64,000 nt of DNA from CAWDMN01 sp963803155 (GCA_963803155.1 CAWDMN010000072.1:18213-82212); one strand, 5' to 3'. Counted from the first letter of the stretch, positions 37,875 to 47,170 are shown. Notes: generated by a model not told the origin, from the sequence alone. Numbers and translations: made by a program.

Positions 37875-39026
37875 ATGCTTATGATTTCCGCTTCAAAAAA
37901 AGACAAGTGGACGCTCTTTTCACTTTCGCTGGGACACTTCATCAACGACTCATATTCCAACTTTCTAGGCCCGCTCCTCCCCCTCTTGCTGCTCAAGTTG
38001 AATATGAGCTTGGCCCAGGCGGGCTGGCTGGTTGCCATTCAAGTTTTTTCCTCCTCCTTTTTGCAGCCGGTTTACGGCTATTTGTCCGACAGGTATCTGA
38101 AAAGAGTGTTTGTGGTTTTTAGCCCGCTGGTGACAGCTCTGTTTATGTCCTTTGTGGGTCTGGCTCCCAATTACTGGACCTTGGCCTTCCTGCTCTTTTG
38201 TGGAGGCGTGGGCATCGCCTCCTTTCATCCTCAGGCGGCGGCCATGGCCAGCCAGGCCATGCATCGTCAACAGGGCTTGGGAATGTCGTTGTTTGTCACG
38301 GCGGGAAGCTTGGGATATTCCCTAGGACCCTTGATGATTACCTTCGTTGTTGCCTGGGCGGGGTTGGAACGCTCATTCGTGGTCCTCGTGCCGGGCCTGA
38401 TCGCTTTTGGATTTTTGTTTTTTTTGGTTCCCAAGACGACAATTGCCGAAGTTGCCCATGATGAATCGCGGCTCTGGGTTTTGCTCCGGCCCGTTTGGAA
38501 ACAACTAACGCTTCTCTATCTTCTGGTGGTTCTTCGTTCCGTGGTGCAGATGTGCCTGGTGAGTTTTTTGCCCGTCTATCTTTCCAAAAAGGGTTTAGGA
38601 GCGGTGGAGATAGGAAAAATCATCACCCTGTTTCTGTTTTGCGGAGCCGTGGGCGGCCTTGCAGGAGGGAGTATGGCCGATAAGCTGGGTGAAAAGAAAG
38701 TCATCACGCTTTCCATGTTGTTCTCTGCCCCCTTTCTTTTAGGATTCCTTTTGGCGGAAGGCTGGATTGCCTATTCATTGTTGGCGGCGGGCGGAGTCAT
38801 CCTTTTTTCCACGGTTCCCGTCAATGTCGTGATGGCGCAAAAATTGATTCCACAAAGCTCCAGCACGGTTTCGGCATTGATGATGGGATTTGCCTGGGGC
38901 GTGGGAGGCTTGATGGTTCCCTTATTTGGGAGAATGGCAGACGTTATGGGTTTGGAAAAAGCTTTATTGTTGGTCCCATTTCTTCCATTTGCCGGTTTCA
39001 TTCTATCTTTGCGTCTGTCCAAATAG
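37875..39026 (+). CDS. MFS transporter, fosmidomycin-resistance (Fsr) type
   Basis: 383 residues with about 12 hydrophobic segments. The N-terminus SLGHFINDSYSNFLGPLLPLL matches the start typical of Fsr-like efflux pumps (GHFxxDxxxxxxxxLLPLL). The MFS loop motif is YGYLSDRYLKR. A second such motif in the C-terminal half is GSMADKLGEKK. It is a proton-driven inner-membrane exporter; substrate is unknown. It starts 18 bases after the amidotransferase gene and is probably cotranscribed. A second ATG two codons in (37881) is also possible. Confidence 0.9.
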   Translation: MLMISASKKDKWTLFSLSLGHFINDSYSNFLGPLLPLLLLKLNMSLAQAGWLVAIQVFSSSFLQPVYGYLSDRYLKRVFVVFSPLVTALFMSFVGLAPNYWTLAFLLFCGGVGIASFHPQAAAMASQAMHRQQGLGMSLFVTAGSLGYSLGPLMITFVVAWAGLERSFVVLVPGLIAFGFLFFLVPKTTIAEVAHDESRLWVLLRPVWKQLTLLYLLVVLRSVVQMCLVSFLPVYLSKKGLGAVEIGKIITLFLFCGAVGGLAGGSMADKLGEKKVITLSMLFSAPFLLGFLLAEGWIAYSLLAAGGVILFSTVPVNVVMAQKLIPQSSSTVSALMMGFAWGVGGLMVPLFGRMADVMGLEKALLLVPFLPFAGFILSLRLSK

Positions 39027-39050
39027 CCGTCGTCACCGGAGGTATGCAGC

Positions 39051-40811
39051 ATGGCCAGAGTCAGCCCGCCCTCTTTGATCAGACGATTCGTGTTGGCTAT
39101 GGGGCTGGTCAGCTTCTTTGCGAGTCTTAATTTTGTTCAGGCTGCGGAGCAATCGATCCCATCCCAGATATTGGGATTCATGGAAATTGAAGGGGGCAGT
39201 GCCAGCATTTTATATGACGAGGACGATCAGTGGTTGGCCTCCCGATTGGCCGAAAGCCTCCAACCAGTTCTCAAAAAAATCAAGCTGGTGTCGTCCCGTG
39301 GGGCCAAGCCGCGCCACGACGACTTGGTCATATACATTGGAAGTTTCGAATCGAATTTGATCAGCAAAAGGGTTTTCAAGGACCTCGGCTTTAAATTGCT
39401 TTGGAACTTTCTTCCCGCCGGCAGTTACATGCTGAAGACCCATCGCCACAAGGGGAAAACAACCCTGTTTTTGGCGGGGAAAGATCATGAAGGAACTTCC
39501 TATGCCGTGCAAGAGGCACAGAAGTTTTATTTCCACATACATGGCAACCGGCTGTTCCTGAATGATATGACTTATGTGACTCAGCCGGATCTCCCTTATC
39601 GACGGGCCTGGCTCAGCTCCTCCCGAGTTGGAGTGTCCGCTGAAAGCCCTGCGCAAAGGGATCTTGCGGCCATGGTCCGGAGATGGGAGCAGGAAATGGA
39701 TGAAGCGGGATACTTGCGGTTTAATGGAGTCTACCTGGAAGGAAATTGGCCTGCCACTCAGGATTCCTCCGATCTTCTCGGGAAACTTGATCAAATGGCC
39801 AATCAACGCGGATTGAAATTGATTCCAGTTTTGGACTTACCCTTTGAAGAAGGCAAACCGAAAAGGATTGAAGCAAACCAAAAACTCGGAGCCGGTGAGG
39901 CTCCTCCCGCCGTGATCACTCAGGTTCAGTCTGCCCCGCGGGATCAGAATCCGGCATGCCCCGCCAATCCTATACTTCAAGGCCAGCTCTTGGATCGAAT
40001 GAAATGGTTCTTTTCCCAGGCTCGATTGGACAGCCTGCAATTTTCCTATCATCCCTTGCAGGCTTGCTCTTGTTCGGTCTGCCAGGCGGAAAGGCGGAAG
40101 CTGAATTTGGCGGGCCCGGATTCCTTTAAAGATCTGCTGCGCTGGGCTTCTTTCCTGGGACGGGAGGCGCTTCAGTTGAGCCCCAAGGCGACTCTCTCCA
40201 TTGCGGTCCCCTTCGGTTTTGGCGCATCGGATTTGTCAGCTCCGGAGAGGAAAGTAACTTCCTCTCCTTCACAACAAAATCCCTGGATGACTCTCCCCCG
40301 GAATGTTCTCCTGGAGTGGGATCTAAATTCCATGATTGAAGATCAACTATGGCCTTCTCCCTTCAAAGCTCCCGCCATCAAGAATCTCGGGCTGTTTCAC
40401 TTGGATGCACAAGGCTCGCTGGATATAAACCAAATCTTTTATAGAACTATTCTGGAAATAATCCGTCAGGTGAAATCCAGCAATTTATCGGGATTGAGCT
40501 ACCGTGGATCCTTAACGGATGGGACTGTTCAGGCCATCATCAATCGGCTGGTTTTTTCAGAATTTGCTTTCAATTCCGAGGCCAAATCACAAGGAGCTTT
40601 TCGAAATAAGCTGGCCCGGTATTTTGGCGGGCCTGATTCCGCTAAAGAATTATTTAGTCTGTTGACGCTGTTTGATGACGAAAGCGGCTGGAATGCGGAG
40701 AAATCCCGCGAAGCCAGCCGCTTTGTTCAAAAGGGGTTGAGCTTGTCAGAGCCGGAAGGGAAAAGCAGATGGATACAGTTGGAAGAGCACCTCAAGCAAT
40801 TAAGTCACTGA
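39051..40811 (+). CDS. Secreted GH20-like protein of unknown activity
   Basis: 586 residues with GGAGGT 8-13 bases before the ATG. The signal peptide ends near VQAAEQ at about residue 32. Residues 40-165 resemble the N-terminal accessory domain of beta-hexosaminidases (alpha-glucuronidase-like: DLVIYIGSFESN, LFLAGKDHEGTSYAVQEAQKF). The following barrel-like region has YRRAWLSSSRVG and a cysteine turn, PLQACSCSVCQAER. I do not see the GH20 catalytic Asp-Glu pair, so it may be inactive or differ in chemistry. It shares the cysteine-turn layout with the frameshifted protein at 19,544-21,254. It is followed by a second secreted protein gene, in overlap or near contact. Confidence 0.7.
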   Translation: MARVSPPSLIRRFVLAMGLVSFFASLNFVQAAEQSIPSQILGFMEIEGGSASILYDEDDQWLASRLAESLQPVLKKIKLVSSRGAKPRHDDLVIYIGSFESNLISKRVFKDLGFKLLWNFLPAGSYMLKTHRHKGKTTLFLAGKDHEGTSYAVQEAQKFYFHIHGNRLFLNDMTYVTQPDLPYRRAWLSSSRVGVSAESPAQRDLAAMVRRWEQEMDEAGYLRFNGVYLEGNWPATQDSSDLLGKLDQMANQRGLKLIPVLDLPFEEGKPKRIEANQKLGAGEAPPAVITQVQSAPRDQNPACPANPILQGQLLDRMKWFFSQARLDSLQFSYHPLQACSCSVCQAERRKLNLAGPDSFKDLLRWASFLGREALQLSPKATLSIAVPFGFGASDLSAPERKVTSSPSQQNPWMTLPRNVLLEWDLNSMIEDQLWPSPFKAPAIKNLGLFHLDAQGSLDINQIFYRTILEIIRQVKSSNLSGLSYRGSLTDGTVQAIINRLVFSEFAFNSEAKSQGAFRNKLARYFGGPDSAKELFSLLTLFDDESGWNAEKSREASRFVQKGLSLSEPEGKSRWIQLEEHLKQLSH

Positions 40812-40831
40812 CTTTGGTGGGAGGGCTTATC

Positions 40832-42025
40832 ATGCATATTCACCGGACAACTTGGAGAAGAGGAGTGGCCGTCTTCTGCGGAGTCCTCTTCCTTTTAATG
40901 CTCATCCCAAGTTTGCGTGGCGAGAAACTGTTCGACAAGGCGGCCCGCAAACAGATGGTCGCCTATCTTCTGGACATTTGTAATTGGATGATGGCTTCCA
41001 ATACTCCAGATGCCGGAAGCCGCAGGCTAAAAGATGAGGAAGGTTCGATTGAGATCAATGCCAATTTTGCCAGGGCGTTGCTGGCCGCCGCGGAATATTC
41101 CCCAGATCCAAAAGCCCTCCAGGAAACCGCCCTGCGTTGGTGCGACTCTTTTGCCAAACGGCAGCAGGTTTTACCCACGACTCGAGGCGGCACCGCGGGG
41201 TACTGGCTGGACCATGGCCAGAGCGGCGATTTGGATTTGGCGGGATCCGGGACTGCTGCCTTTGCCTTGGTGTTGGGATGCATGCGAGCGGATGGTAATC
41301 GTCACAAAGATTATTTAGCGGCCTTGCAAAAATATGCTGTGCTGGTGGCGGAAGGGTGCCAGGAGGACCCTCTACGACAAGGACGAGGTGGATCCCCGGG
41401 ATGGATTCTCTCGGAGGGGAAAGACAAAGGGGCGATCGGAGCCGGATATCGGAAGGACAAGATTTCTCGTAAACCTTCCAGTTCCTCCACGGCGGCCCAA
41501 ATTGCGTTATTTGCCGGCCTCTACCGGCTGACCCAGGAGAATCGGTACCGGGAATTGGCGGCAAATGGAATAGAGTGGCTTCTGAAAACCCGCCGAGCTA
41601 ATGGGGAGACTCGTTGGATTGAGGATGGGGAGGATGTGGATGAAAAAACCTTTGGGAGCGCCGGCTACATGGCAGAGGCCATCCAGGCGGTTTATTTCCT
41701 GCTTGCGGATACAGCGTTGAATCAAAAAATCGTTCAAACGATGGGACCCATGCTGCGCTGGCTGGTGGAGGCCCAGGGGGAACGCGGTTGGTGGGGAGAA
41801 AAAGAGGATCGTTGGGGAAGCCCCTCCATTGCCAGCCTCATGCATTGGGATCTGCAGTTCGGAACGAAAAACCAACAACTGCCCGAATCTCTCAATCGAT
41901 ATTGGCAGGCTATTTCCAATCCGGTACACCTGCAATCCTTCGGAGTGGAAGTCAAGGGCCGGCCTTCTGGCTCAGTGGCATTGTCAATAGCTGAGACTTT
42001 GAAGCCCGGCAGTACATTTCATTAA
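40832..42025 (+). CDS. Secreted alpha/alpha-toroid (glycosidase/lyase-like) protein
   Basis: 397 residues from MHIHRTTWRRGVAVFCG. GGGAGG lies just upstream, and this is preferred to the ATG at 40769 inside the previous gene. The signal peptide ends near LRGEKL. The remainder is helical with repeated toroid-type elements (EINANFARALLAAAEYSPDP, TAAQIALFAGLYRLTQENRY, YMAEAIQAVYFLLADTALN), as in six-hairpin glycosidases and polysaccharide lyases. No catalytic residues can be assigned with certainty. It starts 20 bases after the GH20-like gene and is probably cotranscribed. Confidence 0.7.
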   Translation: MHIHRTTWRRGVAVFCGVLFLLMLIPSLRGEKLFDKAARKQMVAYLLDICNWMMASNTPDAGSRRLKDEEGSIEINANFARALLAAAEYSPDPKALQETALRWCDSFAKRQQVLPTTRGGTAGYWLDHGQSGDLDLAGSGTAAFALVLGCMRADGNRHKDYLAALQKYAVLVAEGCQEDPLRQGRGGSPGWILSEGKDKGAIGAGYRKDKISRKPSSSSTAAQIALFAGLYRLTQENRYRELAANGIEWLLKTRRANGETRWIEDGEDVDEKTFGSAGYMAEAIQAVYFLLADTALNQKIVQTMGPMLRWLVEAQGERGWWGEKEDRWGSPSIASLMHWDLQFGTKNQQLPESLNRYWQAISNPVHLQSFGVEVKGRPSGSVALSIAETLKPGSTFH

Positions 42026-42124
42026 AGCGAGCGGACGATTCTGCCATCCATCAAAAAGCGAGCAATGTCAGCGACTCTTTAGTCCAGCATTCCTTGTATT
42101 GACTCGCGCCGATATAAGGACGGA

Positions 42125-42725
42125 TTATCCTTGATGGGTTTTCCAGTACTCGACTTTAACCTTCACCACTACTTTGAATAACTCGTGTGGTCCGCCCGAA
42201 TGGCAAAGCGGCATATGGCCATCTTCGGGGAAAAGAACCGCAAAACAGCCGGGATGCATCAGGATTGGATCGAATTTATCCAGGCGGGAATAAAAGGCGA
42301 CATCTTTGGAATCATCATACGGCGTCGCAATCTTGAGGGCGGCCACCGGAGCTACCTGGATGATTTCTTCGCCGGAAACCAGATATTGGATGTCAATATA
42401 TTTTTGATGAGCTTCAAATCTCCCCTCGGCGGGAGGCCGGGAGGATGCCTTTTGAACCAGGGCATAAACGGCATCTCCTTCGATGTCATGCCGGCCCAGC
42501 GATAATGCGGGCAGATCGTTTTTTTCGAGGAATTCGAAAGCCGGCCTTGAAGGGTTGGGCCTGTTTTAGCTTCCTCCAATTCTTTAATTGACCATGAAAC
42601 ATCCTTTTCCCCTTTTGATTGGTCGCGGCCAGCGTCCATCCACCTTGGCATAAACTCAGTCCCAACCCTGCCATACTTACCTGCTGGAGAAGCCGCCTCC
42701 GGGAACAGACATCATCAGATCTCAC
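42125..42725 (-). pseudogene. YhcH/YjgK/YiaL (DUF386) family protein with Tat-type N-terminus, one frameshift
   Basis: The family core is clear: LSLGRHDIEGDAVYALVQ, FEAHQKYIDIQYLVSGEE, and FPEDGHMPLCHSGGPHELFK, which carry the cupin metal ligands. It lies in a different frame from its own N-terminal part (MFHGQLKNWRKLKQAQPFKA). Removing one G at about 42,541-42,547 joins them. An in-frame GTG at 42,725 with AAAGGAGC upstream would add a segment, MRSDDVCSRRRLLQQVSMAG, that looks like a twin-arginine signal. With one base removed the gene is exactly 199 codons plus stop. Known members act on sialic acid or other sugars in the cytoplasm. Frameshift may be a mutation or a sequencing error. Confidence 0.75.
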
Positions 42726-42813
42726 TTTAAATTGCTCCTTTCCGTTGCTCAAAAAAAGCGGAATGCCGATGCATCCAGCGGCCCCATTCACTGACCACTG
42801 ATCACTGCCCTTC

Positions 42814-44550
42814 TTATTTGATTTCTATCGATGGCGCCAGCAGCCACATCGTGGGAGTTTCCAACATTTGACCCACCTCTTTCAGGTAGGAATCCAAAGA
42901 GGGCATGGGCGCCGCCGTTTTGAATAGTTCCCCTTCCATCAGGCTTCTCCACAGGGATTTCGGTTTGGGGTACAATACCAACTCCATTTCTTCAGATTCC
43001 GGCACTTTTAATTCCTTTTTCAAAAGGGAAAGCGCGGTCTCCCATCCTCCTACTTCGTCGATTAGGTGTAGCTCTTTAGCCTGAACGCCGGTGTAAATAC
43101 GGCCGTGAGCTTTGGCTTCGAGTTCTTCAAATTTCATTTTGCGTCCTTCGGAGGCTTTGCGCACAAAATTGTTGTAGATATCCTCCATCCAACTTCGCAC
43201 CTGAGCTTTCTGTTGATCCGAGAGAGAGGTGATGCTGGAAAAAATGTCCGCATTATCCGCGAGCTTAATGCTGTCGTGGGTAATCCCCAGCCATCCTTCA
43301 TAAAGTCCGCGCAAATTGAATTTCCCGAAGATGACGCCGATGGAACCAGTGATGGTGGAAGGTTGGGCCACTATTTTTCTCGCGCCCATGGAAATGTAAT
43401 ACCCTCCCGAACCGGCCACGCCAGCCATGCTTACCACCACGGGCTTGCCTGCCTTTTCGAGCAATGCCACCTCGCGCCATACTTTGTCGGATCCGACAGC
43501 GGAACCTCCGGGGCTGTCCACACGGAAGAGGACTCCCTTTATGGATCTGTCTTCCCGGATTTCACGCAGTCGGGCCGAAAGGGTTTCTCCCCCCATGTAA
43601 TTGCCCCAGACTTCGTCGCTGTTGCCGGACACGATCACGCCATTCCCCCCCAACAAGGCAACACGGGTCTTTCGAGAGACAAAAGGCCGCCTTTGAAGAG
43701 CGTTGAGGTATTGCTCGGCGTTGATGGGTCTGTATTCTTTTTCACCGGCAGATTTCCCGGCTTTCAATCGTTCGAGCACGTCATCCTGATAGCCAAGATT
43801 TGTCACCAATTTTTCCTTCAAGGCCACCGTTGCAGGTGTCATGCCCGTTTGGATGATCGTACGCAGATGTTCCGGTGGAATTTTGCGATCTGCCGCCACG
43901 GTTTGAATAAAGCGTTCTTGTATGTCTTTGAGGATTCCTTCCAGCATTTGCCGGAATTCCGGAGTCATCTTCTCGCGAGTGTAAGCCTCGGGGCTTTTGA
44001 ATTCCTTGAATTGCAGAAATTGAGGTTCAATTTTTAATTTGTTCATCAACCCTTTATAAAACGTCACCTCGGTGGAAAGGCCATTGATCAACAAACCGGA
44101 GTCAGGATTGAGATAAATTAGGTCTCCCAAAGAAGCGAGATAGATCTCCTTTTCCGCGGCCATGTCGCTGGTAAGCCTCACCAGCACAGGCTTTTTGGAC
44201 TTCTTGAAATCTCCGAAAAGGCCCCTCAACTCTTCAATTTGCGCCCAACTACAAGCCAAAGAAGGGACCGTCAGATATAGAGTCTGAATGTTGGCATCTT
44301 TCGCGGCGGCCCGGAGCACTTTTCTCAGTTCCAGGATACTCAGCCCCTCTTTCCCAAAAACTTTTGCCAGGGGTGAGACACTGGGGAATTCGGGGAATTG
44401 GCTGCTTAAGTAAATTTCCAGAACGCTATGAGGCCGGACCTCCACTCGCTGTGGATTGGAAATCCAATATAAACTCAGGAGCGCCAAACCGAAGAAGCTC
44501 AACAACGCCAGCAAAATAATAGCTGCAATCCAGGCCGTCTTTTTAGACAT
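42814..44550 (-). CDS. sppA: Signal peptide peptidase SppA, 67-kDa type
   Basis: 578 residues with an N-terminal membrane anchor (AAIILLALLSFFGLALLSLYWI, residues about 9-30). Two tandem S49 domains follow, as in E. coli SppA (618 residues). The lysine base is K185 in KSPEAYTREKMTPEFR and the nucleophile S381 in AGVAGSGGYYISM. SPGGS at 346-350 is the backbone-binding segment. The enzyme degrades cleaved signal peptides in the membrane. The C-terminus is close to a TCAGTGG-type repeat (42,788-42,812). Confidence 0.95.
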   Translation of the reverse strand: MSKKTAWIAAIILLALLSFFGLALLSLYWISNPQRVEVRPHSVLEIYLSSQFPEFPSVSPLAKVFGKEGLSILELRKVLRAAAKDANIQTLYLTVPSLACSWAQIEELRGLFGDFKKSKKPVLVRLTSDMAAEKEIYLASLGDLIYLNPDSGLLINGLSTEVTFYKGLMNKLKIEPQFLQFKEFKSPEAYTREKMTPEFRQMLEGILKDIQERFIQTVAADRKIPPEHLRTIIQTGMTPATVALKEKLVTNLGYQDDVLERLKAGKSAGEKEYRPINAEQYLNALQRRPFVSRKTRVALLGGNGVIVSGNSDEVWGNYMGGETLSARLREIREDRSIKGVLFRVDSPGGSAVGSDKVWREVALLEKAGKPVVVSMAGVAGSGGYYISMGARKIVAQPSTITGSIGVIFGKFNLRGLYEGWLGITHDSIKLADNADIFSSITSLSDQQKAQVRSWMEDIYNNFVRKASEGRKMKFEELEAKAHGRIYTGVQAKELHLIDEVGGWETALSLLKKELKVPESEEMELVLYPKPKSLWRSLMEGELFKTAAPMPSLDSYLKEVGQMLETPTMWLLAPSIEIK

Positions 44551-45109
44551 GATCGATCCCCGTTTTGAGAAAATATAACGTCCCTTGGTATAACCGGTAA
44601 ATGTGCCGTGCTTTGAAGATTATCATTCTTGCTGCAAAAAAGGAATGGCGAGGGAGCGGCGGGGTGCAAATAAAAGTTAGAGGCCCCTTTAGAGTGCAGC
44701 GGCAGGACGCCGCCCGCGCAATCCCAAATGGACAATGGCGGCAGGATGTCTGGATGTGCGGAGGAAGACGATTGTTTTTGCATTCGTCAAAGGACGGTGG
44801 AGCGCTGCTTCCCCAACCCTTCTCTGGCAGAGCGCCCCCATTTCCGTTTTTTTTAAATCCCGCTGAATATGCCGTGCTGGCTACAGGGCTCATTCCAAAC
44901 AACCGCGATGTCGCAGTGTGGAATGTGAATACAAAAAAAACCTCAGAGTCAGAAAAATTGCCTCATTGAAATTTCAGCCTTTATCGAAATAATCGTCATG
45001 TATGCTTTGAATCGTAATTGTTTTGAGGAAATCGGCCGATAAACAAATGGGGATTAAGATAAGGGGTGCAATAATCGATAAGAAATCTATGCCCCCAAAG
45101 GAGACGGCT
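44551..45109. other. Spacer of about 560 bp, no gene recognised
   Basis: A GC-rich block at about 44,690-44,850 (beginning CGGCAGGACGCCGCCCGCGC) resembles the other interspersed GC-rich elements. The rest is AT-rich. No frame has family resemblance. Confidence 0.4.
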
Positions 45110-45475
45110 ATGAAAATTGCCAACTTGGCTTATTGCGGTCTTCTTTGCACGGGATGCCCCATCCAGTGGATTTCCCGGCAGTCCGACGAACAGAAGCGTC
45201 TGAGGATGAAGACGGAAATTGTCCGAATTTACAATGAACAATTCGGTATTCGCTTAAGTTCCGAAGAGATAACCCTCTGCGATGGATGTAAAGCTGAAGA
45301 TGGAGCCCGCTTTAAACTCTCCAAAGATTGCCCCATTCGTAGTTGTGCCCGCCGGAGGAAATATGACTCCTGTGCCCAGTGCGATGCCTACCCTTGCACG
45401 GATTTGAATGAAATTTTTCAATCCGATCCTTCCGCCAAAACGAGACTCGACGTTCTGCGGGCCGCGCTCATCTAA
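45110..45475 (+). CDS. DUF3795 cysteine-rich protein
   Basis: 121 residues from MKIANLAYCGLLCTGCP, with AAAGGAGA 6 bases upstream; the longer frame from 45023 is not needed. The DUF3795 pattern is AYCGLLCxxCP at the N-terminus, followed by CDGCKAEDG, CPIRSCARRRKYDSCAQCDAYPC. The ten or so cysteines suggest metal or Fe-S binding in the cytoplasm. No function is assigned to the family. Confidence 0.85.
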   Translation: MKIANLAYCGLLCTGCPIQWISRQSDEQKRLRMKTEIVRIYNEQFGIRLSSEEITLCDGCKAEDGARFKLSKDCPIRSCARRRKYDSCAQCDAYPCTDLNEIFQSDPSAKTRLDVLRAALI

Positions 45476-45824
45476 CTTGCCAGAGCCATGTTGTATCAAG
45501 TTTTGAATTGCATCATCTGCATGGTTCCATAATCCGTCCAAAGAATTCTGCTTGGGAGTTTGCTTCTAAATCGCTTTAGGCGCGTCTCCTCTTTGGAGGA
45601 ATTGCCGATTATTTCCATCCAGCAAGATGACCACATCTCGGCTTTGCAATAATGGATACCAACGAAGAAGCTGTTTCATCCCGGCCTTAAAGCAAAAGAC
45701 TATTTTCGTGTCTAGAAAAATTCCTATACCGCGGGCTCATGCCTGAATTCGACTTGACTCGTCTCGGCTTAATCTATGCCTCTTTTTTCTCCGACTTGAG
45801 ATAGAATGGCATCTTGATTTGGAC
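45476..45824. other. Spacer of about 350 bp before crcB
   Basis: No gene is seen. I looked for a fluoride riboswitch and found no match to its conserved GGNGAUGG and pseudoknot elements. Confidence 0.4.
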
Positions 45825-46244
45825 ATGATTTTTATGCCTCGAATAATCACCAACAGCTTGCTTGTCGGAATCGGCGGATTCCTTGGATCGATTGTCCGCT
45901 ATTCTTGTTCTCTTGCGTTTCAATCGAAATCGCTCACCATTCCAATGGGAACACTGGCCGCAAATTGGGCGGGATGTCTTATCGTTGGCCTAGTCGCAGA
46001 GATGAGTGCCACTGGAGAGTTGCTATCGCCGGAAGCCCGATTGGCTTTAGCGGTGGGTTTTTGCGGCGGCTTTACCACCATGTCATCGATGATTTATGAA
46101 ATCGCCCAGTTCCTGCGCGAAGGCGACTATTGGCATGCGGGAGGTTATCTTTTGGTGACATTGCTGGGATCAATGGTTTGTTATTATCTCGGGGTGTTTC
46201 TGGTTAAAACCCTCATCCGGAGCACGGGGGGATTATGGAACTGA
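45825..46244 (+). CDS. crcB: Fluoride channel CrcB/Fluc
   Basis: About 139 residues with four membrane helices. Conserved marks are VGIGGFLGSIVRYSCSL, PMGTLAANWAGCLIVG (with the pore Asn) and GFCGGFTTMSSMIYE (family GxxGGxTTFSTF). It exports fluoride as a dual-topology dimer. Start is 45825 or 45834; neither has a strong ribosome site. Its stop overlaps the next gene by 10 bases. Confidence 0.95.
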   Translation: MIFMPRIITNSLLVGIGGFLGSIVRYSCSLAFQSKSLTIPMGTLAANWAGCLIVGLVAEMSATGELLSPEARLALAVGFCGGFTTMSSMIYEIAQFLREGDYWHAGGYLLVTLLGSMVCYYLGVFLVKTLIRSTGGLWN

Positions 46245-46609
46245 AAGGGATCGCCAAACTGTTGCGCATTTTTATTGGAGAGGCCGACAAAGTCCGTCAT
46301 CGTCCGCTTCACGAGGTCATTGTGGGCGAGGCACGTTCCCACCACTTGGCCGGGGCCACCGTCTGGCGCGGAATCTTGTCTTATGGCCCCACCAGCCGGG
46401 TTAGGACCGCAAAAGTGCTCGACCTCTCCACGGATTTGCCTATCGTCATTGAAATTTCCGATGAAGAGGAAAAAATTAACCGCTTTTTGCCCGTGCTTCA
46501 CGATCTTTTTGAACAAGCAGGATGCGGCGGATTGGTGACGGTGGAACGAGTTGAAGTGATCCGATATTTTCATGCCGGCGGGAAAGAAAAATCTTCCTCT
46601 CCCGCATGA
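46235..46609 (+). CDS. DUF190 family protein (PII-like)
   Basis: 124 residues with the family start LRIFIGEADKVRHRPLHEVI and SRVRTAKVLDLSTDLPIVIE. It is a ferredoxin-fold protein related to PII. Genes of this type usually accompany crcB, and here the start lies inside the last 10 bases of crcB, implying translational coupling. It may regulate the channel, but this is unproven for the family. Confidence 0.92.
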   Translation: MELKGIAKLLRIFIGEADKVRHRPLHEVIVGEARSHHLAGATVWRGILSYGPTSRVRTAKVLDLSTDLPIVIEISDEEEKINRFLPVLHDLFEQAGCGGLVTVERVEVIRYFHAGGKEKSSSPA

Positions 46610-46702
46610 TCTTTACTCGGAGGGACTCTTTATGCGCTGCTCGACCTACGGATGTGGGGCTGGGCAGTTGCCCCTCAACCATAAATGACTGGCGAGGTAA
46701 TG

Positions 46703-47170
46703 ATGAAAAGTTGGAATATGCAACCCATTGGTTTTGTGCGCAGTCCTTTCGCGGAAGCCTTGCAGGTCCCGAGAGGCTTGGGCGCCAAACACGAAGAGGA
46801 AGGGATCCTCGAGATCCTGCCGGAATTGGAGGCAGGTTTGCAGGACATCGATGGTTTTTCCCATCTCTTTGTTCTCTGGATTTTCGACCGCAACGAAGGA
46901 TTTGAGTTGGTCAGCATTCCCCCTTGCGACGACAAGCCTCATGGAGTTTTTGCCTCACGCCACCCAAACCGTCCGAACCCGATTGGCTTGACCGTGGTGC
47001 GATTGCTTCGCAGGGAAGGCAACAAATTGTATGTCCGCGGGATTGACATGCTGGAGGGAACTCCCATCCTCGATATCAAACCTTATCTTTCCAATATCCC
47101 TGAATCTGAATTGAGCCGGGGATGGCTGACCCAGGCCGAAGCCAGGAAAAGAATCGATAGCCAGTACTGA
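46703..47170 (+). CDS. trmO: tRNA (N6-threonylcarbamoyladenosine37-N6)-methyltransferase
   Basis: 155 residues from MKSWNMQPIGFVRSP; GAGG lies 5 bases before this ATG. The family marks are IGFVRSPF, GLQDIDGFSHLFVLWIF, and the strongly conserved FASRHPNRPNPIGLTVVRLL, followed by LDIKPYL. TrmO (YaeB/TsaA) adds a methyl group to t6A37 of threonine tRNAs, using S-adenosylmethionine. It follows the DUF190 gene by 93 bases and may or may not be cotranscribed. Confidence 0.94.
   Translation: MKSWNMQPIGFVRSPFAEALQVPRGLGAKHEEEGILEILPELEAGLQDIDGFSHLFVLWIFDRNEGFELVSIPPCDDKPHGVFASRHPNRPNPIGLTVVRLLRREGNKLYVRGIDMLEGTPILDIKPYLSNIPESELSRGWLTQAEARKRIDSQY

Noticed and set aside
45476..45824. Fluoride riboswitch before crcB
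   Set aside because: Searched by eye for the conserved elements; none found in order.
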